NCBI RefSeq assembly: GCF_030345095.1
Contig: NZ_CP128360.1
Coordinates: 2,108,001 to 2,172,000, forward strand
Direction: 5' to 3'
Length of the DNA stretch: 64,000 nt
Source: Solwaraspora sp. WMMA2056
GTDB lineage: Bacteria > Actinomycetota > Actinomycetes > Mycobacteriales > Micromonosporaceae
The notes beneath the pieces are model-generated. The model did not search any database, was not told where the DNA came from, and worked only from the letters and a program-made list of their open reading frames with translations. Below are positions 43,026 through 51,563 of the stretch, in pieces. Position 1 is the stretch's first letter. Each line of letters starts with the position of its first letter. Position numbers and translations under genes: made by a program.

Positions 43026-44761
43026 TCCGGCAACTCGACGTCGACGGCGTACCGGCGCTGCTGGCCCCGACCAGCGGGCCGGTGCACGCCGGGCTGATGT
43101 TCCGGGTCGGTCAGGCCGACGAGACCCTGGCCCGGCGGGGCGTCACCCACCTGTTGGAGCATCTCGTCCTGCATCCGCTGGGCACCGCCGACTACCACTA
43201 CAACGGCAGCACCGGCAGCGTCGTCACCCAGTTCCACCTGCAGGGCTCGGTCGACGACGTCACCACCTTCCTGACCGGGGTGTGCCAGTCGCTGCGCCAG
43301 CTGCCGCTGCAGCGGCTGGGCATGGAGAAGGACATCCTGCGGACCGAGTGGAGCAACCGGGGCAGCTCGGTGACCGACCCGATCCCGCTGTGGCGCCACG
43401 GTGCCCGCGACCACGGGCTGGTCGCCTTCCCCGAATGGGGGCTGTCCGCGTTGACCGGTGACGACCTGCAGCAGTGGGTCGCCCGCTACTTCACCCGGGA
43501 GAACGCGGTGCTGTGGCTGGCCGGCGACGACATCCCGGCCGGGCTGCGGCTGGACCTGCCCTCCGGGGTACGGATGCCGACCCCGGCGGCCTCGTCGGCG
43601 CTGCCGACCACCCCGGCGTACTTCCCCGGCGGTAGCCGGTCCACGGTCTACGACGCGGTGGTGGCGCGCGACGTCGCCGCCAGTGTCTTCAGCGGAGTCC
43701 TGGAACGGGAGATGTTCCGGGCGCTGCGCCAACGCGACGGACTGTCGTACACCGCCGCGACCCACTACGAGCCGCGCGGCGACGGGTACTCGGTGATCAC
43801 CGCCCTGGCGGACGCGCTGCCGCAGAAGCAGGACGCGGTGCTCGGCGGCATGATCGACGTACTGGCGAAGGTGCGCGTCGGCCGGATCGAGGAGGCGGAC
43901 GTCGCGGCGGTGATCGGCAAGGCCACCGACGCGCTGGCCACCGCCGACGCCGACCGGGCCCGGCTGCCCTCGGCCGCGTTCAACCTGCTGACCGGCTTCC
44001 CCATCGACACCAGCGACGACCTGCTGCGGCAGATCAAGGCGGTGACGCCGGAGGCGGTGCACCGGGTGGCGACCGAGGCGGCGGCGTCGGCGCTGCTGAT
44101 GACCCCGTACGGCCGGTCCGCCGACTGGGCCGGGTTCGTCGCGGCACCGACCGGGTCGACCGGGACCGTCGACGGCACCACCCACCCCGGGCTCGACGAC
44201 CTGCCGCAGAGGTTGATCGTCGGCGCACAGGGCGTCAGCATCGTCACCGACCCGACCGATCCCTCCGACGCGGACGACTCGGCGGCGGACCGGGTGGCGA
44301 CCGTCCGCTACGACCGCTGCGTGGCGATGCTGGCCTGGCCCGACGGCGGCCGGCAGCTGATCGGCGACGACGCCATCGTGGTCCGGGTCGAACCCACCCT
44401 CTACCGGGACGTCGACCCGGCGGCGGTGGACGCGGCCGTACCGCCGCAGCTGCGGGTGGACCTGCCGGCCCGCGACCCGGACGAGATCCCCCGGCCGGAC
44501 ACCGTCTACCGCAAGCCGACCAGGCCGAAGCCGCCCGGCGTCCGGGACCGGCTGCGCCGGCTGCCGGTACGGGAGCGGGTCAAGTACCTGCTGTCCGCTT
44601 TCTGGGCGGTGTTCTGCGCGGTCCTCGGGGTGGGCATCGGTGTCGGGATCGTCACCGGTGCCGTCGGCCCCGGCCGGGTGGTGCCGATGATCGCCGCGCT
44701 CGGGGTGAGCGTCTACGTCGCCCGGTCACTCCTCGGCACCTGGCGGGAATTGGGGGAGTGA
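43022..44761 (+). CDS. M16-type (insulinase-like) peptidase with C-terminal membrane helices
   Basis: A 579-residue protein. The inverted zinc motif HxxEH is present in VTHLLEHLVLHP near residue 43, with a downstream Glu region (LGMEKDILRTEWSNRG) where the third ligand is expected. The second M16-like domain contains MFRALRQRDGLSYTAATHYE, the R-Y pair region of the family. After about residue 480 a linker (RKPTRPKPPGVRDR) leads to two hydrophobic helices (YLLSAFWAVFCAVLGVGIGV, VVPMIAALGVSVYVARSLL), so the enzyme should be membrane-attached, an uncommon arrangement. No signal peptide: the peptidase part probably faces the cytoplasm. Its 3' end overlaps the convergent FAD gene by 49 bp. Confidence 0.85.
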   Translation: MIRQLDVDGVPALLAPTSGPVHAGLMFRVGQADETLARRGVTHLLEHLVLHPLGTADYHYNGSTGSVVTQFHLQGSVDDVTTFLTGVCQSLRQLPLQRLGMEKDILRTEWSNRGSSVTDPIPLWRHGARDHGLVAFPEWGLSALTGDDLQQWVARYFTRENAVLWLAGDDIPAGLRLDLPSGVRMPTPAASSALPTTPAYFPGGSRSTVYDAVVARDVAASVFSGVLEREMFRALRQRDGLSYTAATHYEPRGDGYSVITALADALPQKQDAVLGGMIDVLAKVRVGRIEEADVAAVIGKATDALATADADRARLPSAAFNLLTGFPIDTSDDLLRQIKAVTPEAVHRVATEAAASALLMTPYGRSADWAGFVAAPTGSTGTVDGTTHPGLDDLPQRLIVGAQGVSIVTDPTDPSDADDSAADRVATVRYDRCVAMLAWPDGGRQLIGDDAIVVRVEPTLYRDVDPAAVDAAVPPQLRVDLPARDPDEIPRPDTVYRKPTRPKPPGVRDRLRRLPVRERVKYLLSAFWAVFCAVLGVGIGVGIVTGAVGPGRVVPMIAALGVSVYVARSLLGTWRELGE

Positions 44762-46116
44762 CCGCCCGGCCCGGGTGACCGGCCGGGGCGTACCCGCGCC
44801 AGCCGGTCCGGGCGCAGTACCCGCGCCAGCCGGTCCGGGCGCAGCAGGCTGCCCGGCGGGTCCAGCAGCCCGGTGACCCGGACGAACGCCGCCGACAGCG
44901 TCGGATCGTGCACGGCGGCGGCGTGCAACCGGGGCAGGTAGGCGTTGGTCAGCCGGACCATCGCGCCGCGCCGGCCGGCCACCCCGGGGAAGGCGAGGTC
45001 GCCGCCGGCGGCGATCCGCCACGGTACGTCGACCGCCCGCGCCACCGCCGCGAAGTACCGCCGCCACTGCGGCCCACCGTCGGCCAGCGCGTCGCGCAGC
45101 GCCTGCGCCTGCAGGGCGGCCACGGACATCCCCTGACCGTAGAACGGGTTGAACGAGCAGATCGCGTCGCCGATCACCAACAGCCCGTCCGGGAACCGGG
45201 TCAGCCGCTCGTACCGGTGCCGCACACTCGCCGGATAGCGGAACGTGACCGGGGAGTCGAGTGGTTCGCCGTACCGGATCGCCTGGGCGATGTCGGGGAA
45301 CTCGAGCCGGTCGACGAAGGCCTCGAACCCCGCCGGGTCGGCGGGCGGGTGCTCGCCTAGCATGCCGGCCAGGGTGAGGATGTGCCGGCCGCCCTCCTGC
45401 TGGGCCAGGCCGGCGCCGTACGGGTGGCGCGGCGTCCAGTTCTGCAGGATCACCGTGTCGGAGCCGAGCGCGCCGGGTGGCAGCCGGTACGACCGGGAGG
45501 CGTACCCGACGTCGACCCGGATCTTCTCGGTGACCGGCGACGGGTAGCCCAGTTCGGCAAGCCAGCCCGGGGTGCGGGAGCCCCGGCCGGTGGCGTCGAC
45601 GACCAGGTCCGCGTCGATCAGGGCTTCGGCGTCGGTGGCGCTGCGGACCCGTACCCCGGTGACCTGCCGTCGGTCCGGGGTGGTCGTCACCGCGACGATG
45701 GCGGCACCGTCGACGACGGTGACGGCTGGCAGCGCCCGGACCCGGTCGCGGACGTACCGTTCGAGCAGTGGCCGGCTCGGGAAGAGCACCGGCTGACCGA
45801 TGTCGACGCGGGCAATTCGTTGTCCGGCGACCAGCCAGCGGATGCCGCCGAGCAGGTCGCCGCTGGGTACGCCGGCGGCGGTGAGGTCGGCGGTCAGGCC
45901 GGGGAACAGGTCGTCGAGGATCTGCGCGCCCCGGGCGAGCAGCGCGTGCAGGTGCCGACCCTGCGGTACGCCGCGCCGCTGGTCGCCGTGGGCTGGCAGT
46001 TCGTCCCGGTCGACCAGGGTGACCTGGTCGTACCGGTCGGTCAGGACCCGGGCCGCGAGCAGCCCGGCCATACTGGCTCCGAGCACCACGGCGCGTCCGC
46101 CCAGGGATCCACTCAT
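44713..46116 (-). CDS. FAD-dependent monooxygenase (tryptophan halogenase-/PHBH-like)
   Basis: A 467-residue flavoprotein. ATG 46116 follows AGGAGGAACC. FAD-binding GxGxxG-type strand AVVLGASMAGLLAARVLTDR at residues 7-26, the conserved GRGSRTPGWLAELGY segment (G-D-style motif region) and LLVIGDAICSFNPFYGQGMS, which is the GD motif of aromatic hydroxylases. Substrate unknown. The last 30 residues consist of a duplicated LRPDRLARV unit from a perfect 27-bp tandem duplication and a proline/arginine tail overlapping the M16 gene; the functional protein probably ends before this. Confidence 0.88.
   Translation of the reverse strand: MSGSLGGRAVVLGASMAGLLAARVLTDRYDQVTLVDRDELPAHGDQRRGVPQGRHLHALLARGAQILDDLFPGLTADLTAAGVPSGDLLGGIRWLVAGQRIARVDIGQPVLFPSRPLLERYVRDRVRALPAVTVVDGAAIVAVTTTPDRRQVTGVRVRSATDAEALIDADLVVDATGRGSRTPGWLAELGYPSPVTEKIRVDVGYASRSYRLPPGALGSDTVILQNWTPRHPYGAGLAQQEGGRHILTLAGMLGEHPPADPAGFEAFVDRLEFPDIAQAIRYGEPLDSPVTFRYPASVRHRYERLTRFPDGLLVIGDAICSFNPFYGQGMSVAALQAQALRDALADGGPQWRRYFAAVARAVDVPWRIAAGGDLAFPGVAGRRGAMVRLTNAYLPRLHAAAVHDPTLSAAFVRVTGLLDPPGSLLRPDRLARVLRPDRLARVRPGRSPGPGGHSPNSRQVPRSDRAT
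44790..44843. repeat. Perfect 27-bp tandem duplication in coding sequence
   Basis: Two exact adjacent 27-bp units (44790-44816 and 44817-44843), each coding nine residues (LRPDRLARV) near the C-terminus of the flavoprotein. The identity at all 27 positions implies a recent in-frame duplication. Confidence 0.85.
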
Positions 46117-46252
46117 GGTTCCTCCTGCTGATGCCACTGTGGAGATGGAACGGGCCAGGAGGATTCTCGTCTGTCGAATGTCGACGATCTTGTTCGAGAA
46201 TGCGCAGTCAGGTCACGATCTGACATCGGGGTCACGGTATGTACATCGTTCG

Positions 46253-46268
46253 ATGTTAGCGGTAACAT
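46253..46268. promoter_or_regulatory. Operator-like palindrome ATGTTA-N4-TAACAT
   Basis: ATGTTA (46253-46258) and TAACAT (46263-46268) form a 16-bp palindrome in the AT-richer part of the 290-bp gap (46117-46406), about 140 bp upstream of the flavoprotein start. The spacing suits a dimeric TetR- or MarR-type repressor; none is encoded nearby. The rest of the gap shows only the terminator listed next. Confidence 0.4.
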
Positions 46269-46366
46269 GGAGTCTGCCGTGTCATGACACGAGAGGTTCA
46301 TCACGGCCGCACGAACCACATGATGACCGAGGGACCTATCCGGGCGGGACCCTCGCGGAGCGCAGG

Positions 46367-46395
46367 CCCGGCCGGTAACCGTCCAACCGGCCGGG
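46367..46395 (-). terminator. Terminator hairpin
   Basis: CCCGGCCGGT (46367-46376) pairs with ACCGGCCGGG (46386-46395) around a 9-nt loop, 12 bp beyond the stop of the 46407 gene. Confidence 0.6.
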
Positions 46396-46406
46396 TCTGC
46401 GACCGC

Positions 46407-47345
46407 CTACCGGGGCACGCAGTACTGGTGCACCTCGGTCCGGGCGTCGTCCGCCGTCGGCGGCAGGCTGCGGACCAGCAGCGCCGATTCCCGGTGCCGG
46501 CCCGGCCGGCAGCCCGAGCGTGAAGCGGTCGGGTCGAAGCCGCCGCCGACGATCACGCCAGCGGCGTCGCGGAACACGATGCCCACGCCGGTGGAGGCCA
46601 ACTCCCGGCAGTACGGCGAGTGCACCTCGTAGCTGACGGTGGTGTCGATGCTGTCCGGGCCGTACCGGGCGGTGTCCAGATGGCGGGTGGTGACCGCTGC
46701 GGTCGGCGTACCCTCCACCGGCAGCCAGGTCGCCCCGGTGACGGTGACATCGACCCTGGCGACCTCCACCCGCCGGCCGCCCCGGGAGGCGACCCAGTGT
46801 CGCTCGCCCACCCCGACCTGCTGCCCGGGCAGGATGACCGGGATCTGCCGGGGCTGTTCGCGGGCCGGGTCGAGAGAGGCCGGTCGACCCTCGGCGTCGA
46901 GGACGCGGAAGCTCACCGTCGCCCCGTACGCGAGGTGGCCGCTGGTGTTGACGATGACCGCACCGGTGCTCACCACCCCGTCACGGGTGATCGGTGCGGC
47001 GGCGCTGCCGAACTGGGTGAAGCCAGACTCGACGATGCTCAACTCGCCCCCGTCCGGAGCCGCCGCCCCGACGTCGGCCGCAGTGCCGGCTGCGGTGCCG
47101 CTGCCGGGGTTCGCGGTGTCGCTGTTGGGAGTCGCGGTGTCGTTGTTGGGAGTCGCGGTGCCGCCGGGTGGTGTGATGCAGGGGCTGGCGGCAGTGTGCG
47201 TCGCAGGAGGACGGTCGCCCGGCGCGAGCGCGAGCGCGGCTCCGGCACTCAGCATGGCGAGCAGTGCCGTCGCCGCCGTGACGAGGATGATGACGCGCCT
47301 GCGTCGCCGGGGTGGCGTCGGCGCGTGCACGGTCGGTGTGGCCAT
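46407..47345 (-). CDS. Membrane-anchored extracellular protein, unknown family
   Basis: A 312-residue protein (ATG 47345): short cytoplasmic basic start (TPPRRRRR), a signal-anchor helix VIILVTAATALLAMLSAGAA, a repetitive linker with TATPNNDTATPNSDTANPGS, and a beta-rich extracellular domain (ITRDGVVSTGAVIVNTSGHL, VEVARVDVTVTGATWLPVEG) with three late cysteines (CRELAS, SGCRPG, HQYCVP). The arrangement resembles actinomycete surface lipoprotein-like proteins with an FxLYD/DUF4352 style sandwich, but I cannot name the family. The linker repeats reflect a 15-bp DNA repeat unit. Confidence 0.75.
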   Translation of the reverse strand: MATPTVHAPTPPRRRRRVIILVTAATALLAMLSAGAALALAPGDRPPATHTAASPCITPPGGTATPNNDTATPNSDTANPGSGTAAGTAADVGAAAPDGGELSIVESGFTQFGSAAAPITRDGVVSTGAVIVNTSGHLAYGATVSFRVLDAEGRPASLDPAREQPRQIPVILPGQQVGVGERHWVASRGGRRVEVARVDVTVTGATWLPVEGTPTAAVTTRHLDTARYGPDSIDTTVSYEVHSPYCRELASTGVGIVFRDAAGVIVGGGFDPTASRSGCRPGRHRESALLVRSLPPTADDARTEVHQYCVPR

Positions 47346-48332
47346 GACGCGTGTATCTCCCACTTCCCGTGCCGGCGGCCGCCTCGCCCGGCACGGGCGG
47401 CAATGACTACCTCACGGTACTACGCGGGCACTCACTGTCGCGATATTCACGGCGGTCGTCATGCCGTGTCGTCCGGTACTGGCCCTTGACGTCGCCGTCG
47501 CCGCCCGTGACGAGACTTCACCGGAACATCTGCCGGGACGCTGTTCCTCAGCGGATTGTTCGCTCCTCTGAGGAACACTGTTCCAGCGTAGCGCCGGTCG
47601 GCGGTGCGGTGCCGGTCGGGCTGGGCAGCATGGCTGACGCCGGTCGGGCTGGGCGGCGTGGCGCGGGTCGGGCTGGGCAGCATGGCTGACGCCGGTCCGT
47701 CGGGTGGCGCGGCCGGCTGGGCGCACCGATGTCGACGTGGCGCTGGTGCCGGGTGCCGGTTGCGGTCGCGTCCACGCCGCCGGCCCGGGAAAATTGGCGG
47801 CCCCTCAGGGGAATGGCGCTGTGATTCTGTGTCGGGGTGGCGGGGTGCCCGATGCATCGTGGCGACTGTCACATTTGTCGTGACGGGGTTGGCGGATGAA
47901 ATCCCGCATTTTCAACCCCCTTTATCGAACGGATACCAAATTGTTTCGTTGATTGCGCCCTGCTGGCGGCTCGGGGTGGGGGGTTTCGTCCCGGAAATCC
48001 GCGTGGACGCCCGTATGCCTCGCGGCTGGTGCCGGATGGCCGCTGCTGGCGGGCTCGTCACGCTCGGTGCCAATGCTGACGCGGATGTGCATCGGTCGAC
48101 AATGGAACAGGTGAACAATTGATGGGAGTGACGAACACAGCCAGGTACGGTATGCCCGTAACGTGACGGTATCGGACATTTTTCGTTCTCCGGATCCCAT
48201 CAGGTATGGTCGACCGCAACCCCCAATCACCGACCGGGACTGGTTCGCCCGCCGACCGTCAGACGATTTGATGCCATCGATGCATGTGTGATGCATGTGT
48301 CGCCTGGGACCATCGTCACGACATCCGTTGGA
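47346..48332. other. Gene-poor 987-bp intergenic region
   Basis: No credible coding sequence. It holds an inverted repeat GTTCCTCAG-N16-CTGAGGAAC (47543-47576), a small minisatellite (47612-47691) and an AT-richer stretch from about 47880 to 48240 that should contain the promoter of the betaine ABC operon. I cannot place -35/-10 boxes with confidence. Confidence 0.5.
47612..47691. repeat. Minisatellite, about three 26-28-bp units
   Basis: Units of the form GGTCGGGCTGGGCAGCATGG plus CTGACG start near 47614, 47642 and 47667; the first and third are nearly identical and the middle is diverged and shorter. Non-coding. Confidence 0.6.
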
Positions 48333-49577
48333 ATGGAGATCGTGTCCGCAATCGTCGTCAAATCCCTGTACAAGATATTCGGCAAACGCGCAGACAAGGC
48401 CCTCGAACAGCTGCGCGCCGGCCGGGACGACACCCTCCCGGCGCTCGGTGCCACCGGCGCGGTCGTCGACGCCAACTTCGAGGTCCGCCGTGGCGAGATC
48501 TTCGTCGTCATGGGGCTGTCCGGCTCCGGCAAGTCCACCCTGATCCGGATGCTCAACGGCCTGCTCCCGCCGACCAGCGGCACCGTCGAGATCGACGGCG
48601 TCGACATCACCAGGCTCAAACCGGCCGCCCTGCGCAAGGTCCGGCGCGAGAAGATCAGCATGGTCTTCCAGCACTTCGCGCTCCTGCCGCACCGGTCAGT
48701 GCTGGAGAACGCCGGCTACGCGCTGGAGGCGGCAGGTCTGCCCCGCGCCCAGCGCCGCGAGCAGGCGATGGAGGCGCTGCGCCTGGTCGGCCTCGACCAG
48801 TGGGCGGACAAGCTGCCCCAGCAGCTGTCCGGCGGGATGCGTCAACGGGTCGGCCTGGCCCGGGCGCTGGCCGCCGGCACCGACATCATGCTGATGGACG
48901 AGGCGTTCTCCGCGCTCGACCCGCTGATCCGTCGCGAGGTCCAGGACCAGCTGCTGGACCTGCAGGCCCAACTCGGCAAGACCATCGTCTTCATCACCCA
49001 CGACCTCAACGAGGCGATGCGCCTCGGTGACCGGATCGCCGTGATGCGGGCTGGGCGGATCGTCCAGATCGGCACCGCCGAGGAGATCCTCACCGACCCG
49101 TCGAACGACTACGTCGCGCAGTTCGTGGCCGACGTGGACCGTACCAGGATCCTCACCGCCTCGTCGGTGATGGAACGACCGCTCGGCGTCGTCGACGAGA
49201 ACTCCGGCCCCCGGGTCGCCGCCCGGGTGCTGCGGGAGAACCAGATCTCGGCGGTCTACGTCACCGGCCGGGGCAAACGGTTCGTCGGCACCGTCTCCGA
49301 CGACGGCATCGAACAGGCGATCCGCGACGGCCGGCAGACGCTGCGCGACGTCGTCACGACCGACCAGGTCTGGGTGGCGGCCGAGGAGACCCCGGTCGCG
49401 GAGCTGTTCGCCCCGTGCGCCGAGAGCCCACACCCGCTGGCGGTGACCGACGGCACCGGCCGCCTCGTCGGCGTGATCCCCCGGATCACGCTGCTGCGGG
49501 CGCTCGGCGCCATCGGCACGGAGCCGACCGCCGCCGACACCGCCAGCGATGCGACTGCCGAAGGAGAAGACCAGTGA
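48333..49577 (+). CDS. opuAA: Glycine betaine/proline ABC transporter, ATPase subunit
   Basis: A 414-residue ATPase driving import of compatible solutes such as glycine betaine or proline. Walker A GLSGSGKSTLIRMLNG, Q-loop VFQHFALLPHRSVLEN, signature LSGGMRQRVGLARAL, Walker B DIMLMDEAFSALDPL and switch His in FITHDLNEAMRLGD are all intact. The C-terminal 130 residues are a CBS pair (VAARVLRENQISAVYVTGRG, LVGVIPRITLLRAL), the osmosensing part of OpuA/ProV-type ATPases. Start ATG 48333 lacks a good ribosome site; GTG 48342 or GTG 48288 are alternatives. It overlaps the permease gene by GTGA. Gene symbols follow the Bacillus OpuA naming by homology. Confidence 0.93.
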   Translation: MEIVSAIVVKSLYKIFGKRADKALEQLRAGRDDTLPALGATGAVVDANFEVRRGEIFVVMGLSGSGKSTLIRMLNGLLPPTSGTVEIDGVDITRLKPAALRKVRREKISMVFQHFALLPHRSVLENAGYALEAAGLPRAQRREQAMEALRLVGLDQWADKLPQQLSGGMRQRVGLARALAAGTDIMLMDEAFSALDPLIRREVQDQLLDLQAQLGKTIVFITHDLNEAMRLGDRIAVMRAGRIVQIGTAEEILTDPSNDYVAQFVADVDRTRILTASSVMERPLGVVDENSGPRVAARVLRENQISAVYVTGRGKRFVGTVSDDGIEQAIRDGRQTLRDVVTTDQVWVAAEETPVAELFAPCAESPHPLAVTDGTGRLVGVIPRITLLRALGAIGTEPTAADTASDATAEGEDQ

Positions 49578-50461
49578 ACGTCGCGGACGGCCTGGACGGG
49601 CTGCTGCCGTACGTGCAGGTCGGCAAGGGGTTCGAAGCCGTCGTCGACTGGACCACCGAGCACATGGAGCCGTTCTTCGACGGCATCTCCAGTCTGGTCC
49701 AGGCGTTGGTCGACCCGCTCGACGACCTGCTGAACGCGCCCCCGGCGATCGTCATGGTGCTGATCTTCGCGGCGCTCGGCTGGTGGCTGCGCGGCTGGAA
49801 GTTCGGCATCGGCACCGCCATCGGCCTCGGCATGGTCGCCGGCATGCCGTACTGGGAACAGACCATGAGCACCCTCGCGCTGGTGCTGGTCGCCAGCGGA
49901 CTGTCCCTGCTGATGGCCGTACCGCTGGGCATCCTCATCGCCGAGAATCCGCGGGTGTCCGCGCTGGCCCGCCCGGTACTGGACCTCATGCAGACCCTGC
50001 CGGCGTTCGTCTACCTGATCCCGGCGATCTTCTACTTCGGCGTCGGAGCCGTCCCCGGCGTGCTCGCCACCGTGGTGTTCAGCATGCCGCCGGGGGTCCG
50101 GCTGACCGAGCTCGGCCTGCGCCAGATCGACCGCGAGGTGATCGAGGCGGGTGAGGCGTTCGGCGCCTCGCCCTGGGCGGTGCTGCTGCGCACCAAACTG
50201 CCGTTGGCCCTGCCGACCATCATGCAGGGCGTCAACCAGGTGATCATGCTCGCGCTGTCGATGGTGGTCATCGCCGGCATGGTCGGTGCCGGCGGCCTCG
50301 GCGAGGTGATCATGACCGCGTTGGCCCGGATCCAGGTCGGCCGTGGCTTCGAAGGCGGCATCGCCGTCGTCATCCTCGCGGTCGTGCTCGATCGGCTGAC
50401 CGACTCGATCGGCGCCCGCACCAAGTCGGCCAGGGCACAGCGCGCCGTCGCACAGGCCTGA
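49574..50461 (+). CDS. opuAB: Glycine betaine/proline ABC transporter, permease
   Basis: A 295-residue permease with about seven helices (IVMVLIFAALGWWLRGWKFG, LALVLVASGLSLLMAVPLGI, FVYLIPAIFYFGVGAVPGVL, VIMLALSMVVIAGMVGAGGL). The EAA coupling loop is EVIEAGEAFGASPWAVLLRT, which docks on the ATPase. GTG 49574 overlaps the ATPase stop. The N-terminal segment LPYVQVGKGFEAVVDWTTEH is the amphipathic region typical of ProW/OpuAB. Completes the importer with its neighbours. Confidence 0.93.
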   Translation: MNVADGLDGLLPYVQVGKGFEAVVDWTTEHMEPFFDGISSLVQALVDPLDDLLNAPPAIVMVLIFAALGWWLRGWKFGIGTAIGLGMVAGMPYWEQTMSTLALVLVASGLSLLMAVPLGILIAENPRVSALARPVLDLMQTLPAFVYLIPAIFYFGVGAVPGVLATVVFSMPPGVRLTELGLRQIDREVIEAGEAFGASPWAVLLRTKLPLALPTIMQGVNQVIMLALSMVVIAGMVGAGGLGEVIMTALARIQVGRGFEGGIAVVILAVVLDRLTDSIGARTKSARAQRAVAQA

Positions 50462-50579
50462 CCGCCCCGAACCGCACCGCAAGACCGAGATCCCGCAGGG
50501 AGGGTCACCGGTGCCGGCGCCCTGCCTCGCCTACCGCGAGTCCGCCGGTGAACGGGCAACACACGGAAAGGACGAACAC

Positions 50580-51497
50580 ATGTTCGGCAACACACTGCTC
50601 CGCCGGGCCGCAGTCGCGGCCGCGGCCGCGCTCGCCCTCGGTGGAGTCGCCGCCTGCGGCAGCGACGACACCGACGACAGCGGCACCGGTACCGGTTCCA
50701 CCGGCTCCGCCGACAAGAGCATCACCATCGGCTACATGGCCTGGGACGAGGCGATCGCCGCCTCCTACCTGTGGCAGAACGTTCTTGAATCCCAGGGGTA
50801 CGAGGTCGAGCTGACCAACGTCGAAGCCGGCGTCGTCTACTCCGGTCTCGCCTCCGGCGACATCGACCTGTTCCTCGACGGCTGGCTGCCCCAGACGCAC
50901 GCCTCCTACATGGAGCAGTACGGCGACGACATCGAACAGCTCGGCGTCTGGTACGACAACGCCAGCCTGAGCATCGCCGTACCGGCGTACGTCGACGGCG
51001 TCGACTCGCTGGCCGACCTCGCCGCCAACGCCGACCTGTTCAACGGCGAGATCATCGGCATCGAGCCGGGTGCCGGCCTGACCGCCGCCACCCAGGACCA
51101 GGTCATGCCGACGTACGGCCTGGACGACTACGAGCTGCGCACCTCGTCGACCCCGGCGATGCTCGCCGCGCTGCAGAGCGCCATCGCCGACGAGGAGCCG
51201 ATCGTGGTGACCCTGTGGCACCCGCACTGGGCGTACTCGAACTACGAACTGAAGGACCTGGCCGACCCGGAGGGCACCCTCGGGCAGGCCGAGGAGATCC
51301 ACACCCTGGCCCGCACCGGGTTCGGCGAGGACTTCCCCGAGGTCACCGAGATGCTCGGCAAGTTCAAGATGGACGACCAGCAGCTCGGCTCGCTCGAGGA
51401 CCTGATGTTCAACGTCCACGAGGGCGACGAGGCCGGCGCCGTCGAGGCGTGGCTGTCCGAGAACCCCGACTACCTCGGTACGCTCGGCGTCTCCTGA
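50580..51497 (+). CDS. opuAC: Glycine betaine-binding lipoprotein of the ABC importer
   Basis: A 305-residue lipoprotein: signal LLRRAAVAAAAALALGGVAA with lipobox cysteine, then an Asp/Ser/Thr-rich linker. The OpuAC domain has the tryptophans of the aromatic cage that hold quaternary ammonium ligands (GYMAWDEAIAASYLW, FLDGWLPQTHASYM, VVTLWHPHWAY). ATG 50580 follows AAAGGA. Located 118 bp after the permease gene and ending at a strong bidirectional terminator. The operon order ATPase-permease-binding protein is that of OpuA systems. Confidence 0.93.
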   Translation: MFGNTLLRRAAVAAAAALALGGVAACGSDDTDDSGTGTGSTGSADKSITIGYMAWDEAIAASYLWQNVLESQGYEVELTNVEAGVVYSGLASGDIDLFLDGWLPQTHASYMEQYGDDIEQLGVWYDNASLSIAVPAYVDGVDSLADLAANADLFNGEIIGIEPGAGLTAATQDQVMPTYGLDDYELRTSSTPAMLAALQSAIADEEPIVVTLWHPHWAYSNYELKDLADPEGTLGQAEEIHTLARTGFGEDFPEVTEMLGKFKMDDQQLGSLEDLMFNVHEGDEAGAVEAWLSENPDYLGTLGVS

Positions 51498-51523
51498 CCA
51501 CCGTACGACTCTGATCGGTGCTT

Positions 51524-51559
51524 TTCGCCCGGTCCGGCGCTCACGCCGGACCGGGCGAA
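51524..51559. terminator. Bidirectional terminator, 16-bp stem
   Basis: TTCGCCCGGTCCGGCG (51524-51539) and its exact complement (51544-51559) enclose a CTCA loop and are preceded by four T on the left. It ends the Opu operon and the convergent lipoprotein gene. Confidence 0.8.
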
Positions 51560-51563
51560 CCTG

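Noticed and set aside
47543-47576. Inverted repeat considered as a LexA/SOS box
   Set aside because: Actinobacterial SOS boxes have GAAC-N4-GTTC; here the orientation and 16-bp spacer do not fit.
47612-47691. Tandem units considered as a CRISPR array
   Set aside because: Units are contiguous without unique spacers, and no cas genes are present.
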